Below, one piece after another: positions 4,641 to 6,615 of a DNA stretch of 6,615 nucleotides. The stretch lies in contig DLMV01000017.1 in the NCBI GenBank assembly GCA_002478225.1, positions 36,255 through 42,869 of the forward strand, read 5' to 3'. Under the pieces are notes generated by a model. That model saw nothing but the letters and a program-made list of their open reading frames with translations, had not been told where the DNA came from and did no database searches. This DNA is from Deltaproteobacteria bacterium UBA7527 (GTDB lineage Bacteria; Desulfobacterota; Syntrophorhabdia; Syntrophorhabdales; Syntrophorhabdaceae). Each line of letters begins with the position of its first letter. Positions within the stretch are counted from its first letter, which is position 1. The position numbers and the translations under genes are program-made.

Positions 4641-5934
4641 GGTGATAATAGGCATTGTAGCCCTTTTTGTATTGCTGATGATGTTCCTTACCGGTATTGA
4701 GCTGGGATTTGGGATGGCGATCGTCGGATTCATAGGATTCTGGATACTTAAGGGCGCCGGTCCAGCATTCAATCTTGTCGCTGTTGACCTCTTTGACGTC
4801 TTTACCACCTATGGCTTTACGGTCATCCCCTTATTCGTCCTCATGGGTCAGATCGCCTATAATGCCGGCATAGCAAGAAGGCTCTATGATTCAGCCTACA
4901 AGTTCATCGGCCATATACCCGGAGGGTTGGCCATGGCAACAGTTGTAGGCGCCACATCGTTCAAGGCTATCTGCGGTTCCTCCCCTGCGACAGCTGCAAC
5001 GTTCGCGAGCGTTGCCGTTCCAGAGATGGATCGGTATAATTACGCCAAGAAATTATCAACAGGGATCGTCGCAAGCGTTGGAACGCTTGGCATCCTCATT
5101 CCACCGAGCGTAACGCTGATCGTCTTCGGGATCATCACGGAACAATCCATAGCCAGATTGTTTATGGCAGGAATAGTGCCGGGATTGCTCACTGCCTTCT
5201 TTTTCATCATCGTTATTTATGTGTGGTGTAAGATCAATCCATCGATCGGGCCGAAGGGAGAAAGGTCAAGCTGGAGCGCGAGGGTAAAATCCCTGCCCGA
5301 GGTGCTTCTGGTCGTGGCTATTTTTCTTGTTCTCGTAATAGGGCTCATGAATGGCTTTTTCACGCCCACCGAGGCAGGGAGCATCGGGACCATGGCCGTG
5401 ATCATCTTGTCGGTCGCAAAAAAGGATATCGACCTTAAAGGATATGTGAAATCGCTTCTGGAATCTCTCCGCACTGCATGCATGGTCCTCACGCTCATTG
5501 CAGGGTCTACCATCCTCGGCCATTTTCTTGCGGTAACGAAGATACCTATCTATGCAGCCGATTGGGTTGCGGACTTGCCCATAAACCGTTACGTTATCAT
5601 GATCATCGTCAGTTTGATCTATCAGCTGGGGGGCTCGTTTATAGACGATCTCGCGTTCATGATACTTGCAACCCCGATCCTCTACCCGGTAGCCTTGAAA
5701 CTCGGCTTCGATCCGCTCTGGTTTGCCATGATTGTCGGTCTTACGGTAATGATCGGGGTCGTGATCCCGCCGGTTGCCTCCAATGTCTTTGTTGTAAAGA
5801 ACATCACGAAAGTCCCGATGGGCGTAATTTACAGCGGGGTTTACCCGTTTCTCGCGAGCATCATCCTTGTGACCATTCTATTGTTCTTCTTTCCCGGCAT
5901 GGCTACTTTTCTTCCCAATCTTTTGATGAAATGA
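4633..5934 (+). CDS. dctM: TRAP transporter large membrane subunit, DctM family
   Basis: This is the transport-channel subunit, 433 residues, the usual DctM length (about 425-435), with hydrophobic segments throughout. Family signatures are clear: VIPLFVLMGQIAYNAGIARR (64-83), CGSSPATAATFASVAVPEM (114-132), then GIVASVGTLGILIPPSVTLI (144-163), GFFTPTEAGSIG (241-252), and near the C-terminus VVIPPVASNVFVVKNIT (376-392). The two repeated helical-hairpin segments (SSPATAAT and the later GSFIDDLAFMILATP, 334-348) fit the inverted-repeat elevator fold of the ion transporter superfamily. The start ATG overlaps the end of dctQ by 8 bases, and GGAGGG at 4622-4627 provides the ribosome site inside dctQ. 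The gene is intact and completes a full dctPQM set; no fused DctQM or extra subunit is seen. Confidence 0.95.
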   Translation: MNEVIIGIVALFVLLMMFLTGIELGFGMAIVGFIGFWILKGAGPAFNLVAVDLFDVFTTYGFTVIPLFVLMGQIAYNAGIARRLYDSAYKFIGHIPGGLAMATVVGATSFKAICGSSPATAATFASVAVPEMDRYNYAKKLSTGIVASVGTLGILIPPSVTLIVFGIITEQSIARLFMAGIVPGLLTAFFFIIVIYVWCKINPSIGPKGERSSWSARVKSLPEVLLVVAIFLVLVIGLMNGFFTPTEAGSIGTMAVIILSVAKKDIDLKGYVKSLLESLRTACMVLTLIAGSTILGHFLAVTKIPIYAADWVADLPINRYVIMIIVSLIYQLGGSFIDDLAFMILATPILYPVALKLGFDPLWFAMIVGLTVMIGVVIPPVASNVFVVKNITKVPMGVIYSGVYPFLASIILVTILLFFFPGMATFLPNLLMK

Positions 5935-5998
5935 AAGGAAGCGACGCCGCATTTTTATTGTTGCAAAAGATGCCTGATGTTATCTTCTTAGTATAACC

Positions 5999-6615
5999 AT
6001 GATCTTTAATCAGACTGGACGTGCAGCGGACAGATTGTATGTAACCGGGATACCATGGTCGCCGGTCTATCTCATTGACGGCACAAGGCCTGTACTCTTC
6101 GAGGCAGGCTTTGCGTGCATGGGGAGGCATTACGTAGAGGCGATCAGATCGGTTCTCAATGAAAAGCAACCGGAGATGCTCTTTCTAACGCATGTCCACT
6201 GGGACCATTGCGGCGGAACGAGCTATATCAGGGAGTCTTTCCCAGGCATCAAAGTTGCGGCTTCAGAAAGAGCGGCATCGATAATTAAACGGCCTAATGC
6301 GCAAAATCTTATAAAAACGCTTAGCAAGGACGTGATGTCCTTTATCAAGAAATATTATGGAATCAGTTTGACAGAGATGCTGGATGATCCCTTCAAACCC
6401 TTCAATGTCGATATGCTGCTTGAAGACAGCCAGACAATCGATGTTGACCAGGGTCTGACCGTCCGGGTCATAGCAACGCCTGGGCATACCCGCGACCATC
6501 TGTCCTATTATGTTCCGGAAAGAAAGATCCTCATTGCCACCGAGGCTGCCGGCTGCCTTGACAGAACAGGTACTATCGTCCCTGAATTCCTTGTCGATTA
6601 CGATATGTACGTATT
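5999..6615 (+). CDS. Metallo-beta-lactamase-fold hydrolase, N-terminal part
   Basis: This is a metal-dependent hydrolase of the MBL fold, with 205 residues visible and the 3' end outside the window. Early strands and turns are GIPWSPVYLIDGTRPVLFEA (17-36). The metal motif THVHWDH (64-70) gives His65, His67, Asp69 and His70. TPGHTRDH (160-167) gives His163. At the usual bridging Asp of a typical G-D-T motif this protein has ATEAAG (180-185) with Glu182, so the metal site may differ. An insert of mostly helical character (about 90-140) separates the first two motifs. The ATG at 5999 is the first possible start, as TGA at 5975-5977 blocks extension, but no Shine-Dalgarno is visible. It lies 64 bases after dctM on the same strand and is probably co-transcribed. 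Related proteins include thioesterases, lactonases and glyoxalase II types. Its substrate is unknown; hydrolysis of a pathway thioester or lactone is speculation from context. Confidence 0.85.
   Translation, partial: MIFNQTGRAADRLYVTGIPWSPVYLIDGTRPVLFEAGFACMGRHYVEAIRSVLNEKQPEMLFLTHVHWDHCGGTSYIRESFPGIKVAASERAASIIKRPNAQNLIKTLSKDVMSFIKKYYGISLTEMLDDPFKPFNVDMLLEDSQTIDVDQGLTVRVIATPGHTRDHLSYYVPERKILIATEAAGCLDRTGTIVPEFLVDYDMYV

Noticed and set aside
5478..5996. 172-codon open frame on the plus strand overlapping dctM
   Set aside because: It is another reading frame of dctM. Its Cys-, His- and Arg-rich composition is typical of a shifted frame.
5935..5998. Terminator or separate promoter between dctM and the MBL-fold gene
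   Set aside because: No stem followed by a T-run is visible. The -10-like TATAAC at 5992-5997 is too close to the ATG to start a message containing it.
1..6615. CRISPR arrays, tRNA or rRNA genes, phage or insertion sequence genes
   Set aside because: No regularly spaced repeats, cloverleaf-like sequence, rRNA segments or transposase/integrase motifs were seen.

Overview
The window looks like part of a bacterial chromosome of medium GC content from an anaerobic, organic-acid-degrading organism. A Desulfobacterota (former deltaproteobacterial) or similar syntroph is my best guess. It rests on the dehydrogenase/hydratase fusion with the dehydrogenase half first, a TRAP transporter beside a CoA-type beta-oxidation enzyme, and degenerate short repeats between genes. 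The taxonomic guess is weak because no RNA or housekeeping gene is present.

Layout. Positions 1-245 (minus strand) hold the N-terminal DNA-binding part of a GntR/FadR-type repressor, cut by the window edge. Positions 246-642 are a very AT-rich divergent control region. It contains two near-identical operator/promoter units arranged as exact mirror images about 384.5, one firing left into the regulator and one right. Positions 643-2667 encode a 674-residue protein with a 3-hydroxyacyl-CoA dehydrogenase-like domain followed by an enoyl-CoA hydratase domain. Positions 2668-3056 are non-coding: a patch of degenerate repeats, a small hairpin, then a probable promoter overlapped by a weak third copy of the same operator. 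Positions 3057-5934 are a complete TRAP transporter in the order dctP, dctQ, dctM, with a strong stem-loop between dctP and dctQ and an 8-base overlap between dctQ and dctM. From 5999 to the right edge runs the start of a metallo-beta-lactamase-fold hydrolase.

How it may work together. The TRAP system would bring in an organic acid. The fusion enzyme would handle its CoA thioester, or that of a breakdown product, and the MBL-fold protein could hydrolyse a thioester, lactone or related ester. The GntR regulator would sense an intermediate and release the operators in front of itself, the fusion enzyme and probably the transporter. No CoA ligase, acyl-CoA dehydrogenase or thiolase lies in the window, so the substrate is unknown.

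Most notable points: the mirrored operator/promoter pair; the possible third operator before the TRAP genes; and a dehydrogenase domain that keeps its His-Glu dyad and nucleotide-binding loop but seems to have lost three other conserved active-site residues, while the hydratase domain has both catalytic glutamates.
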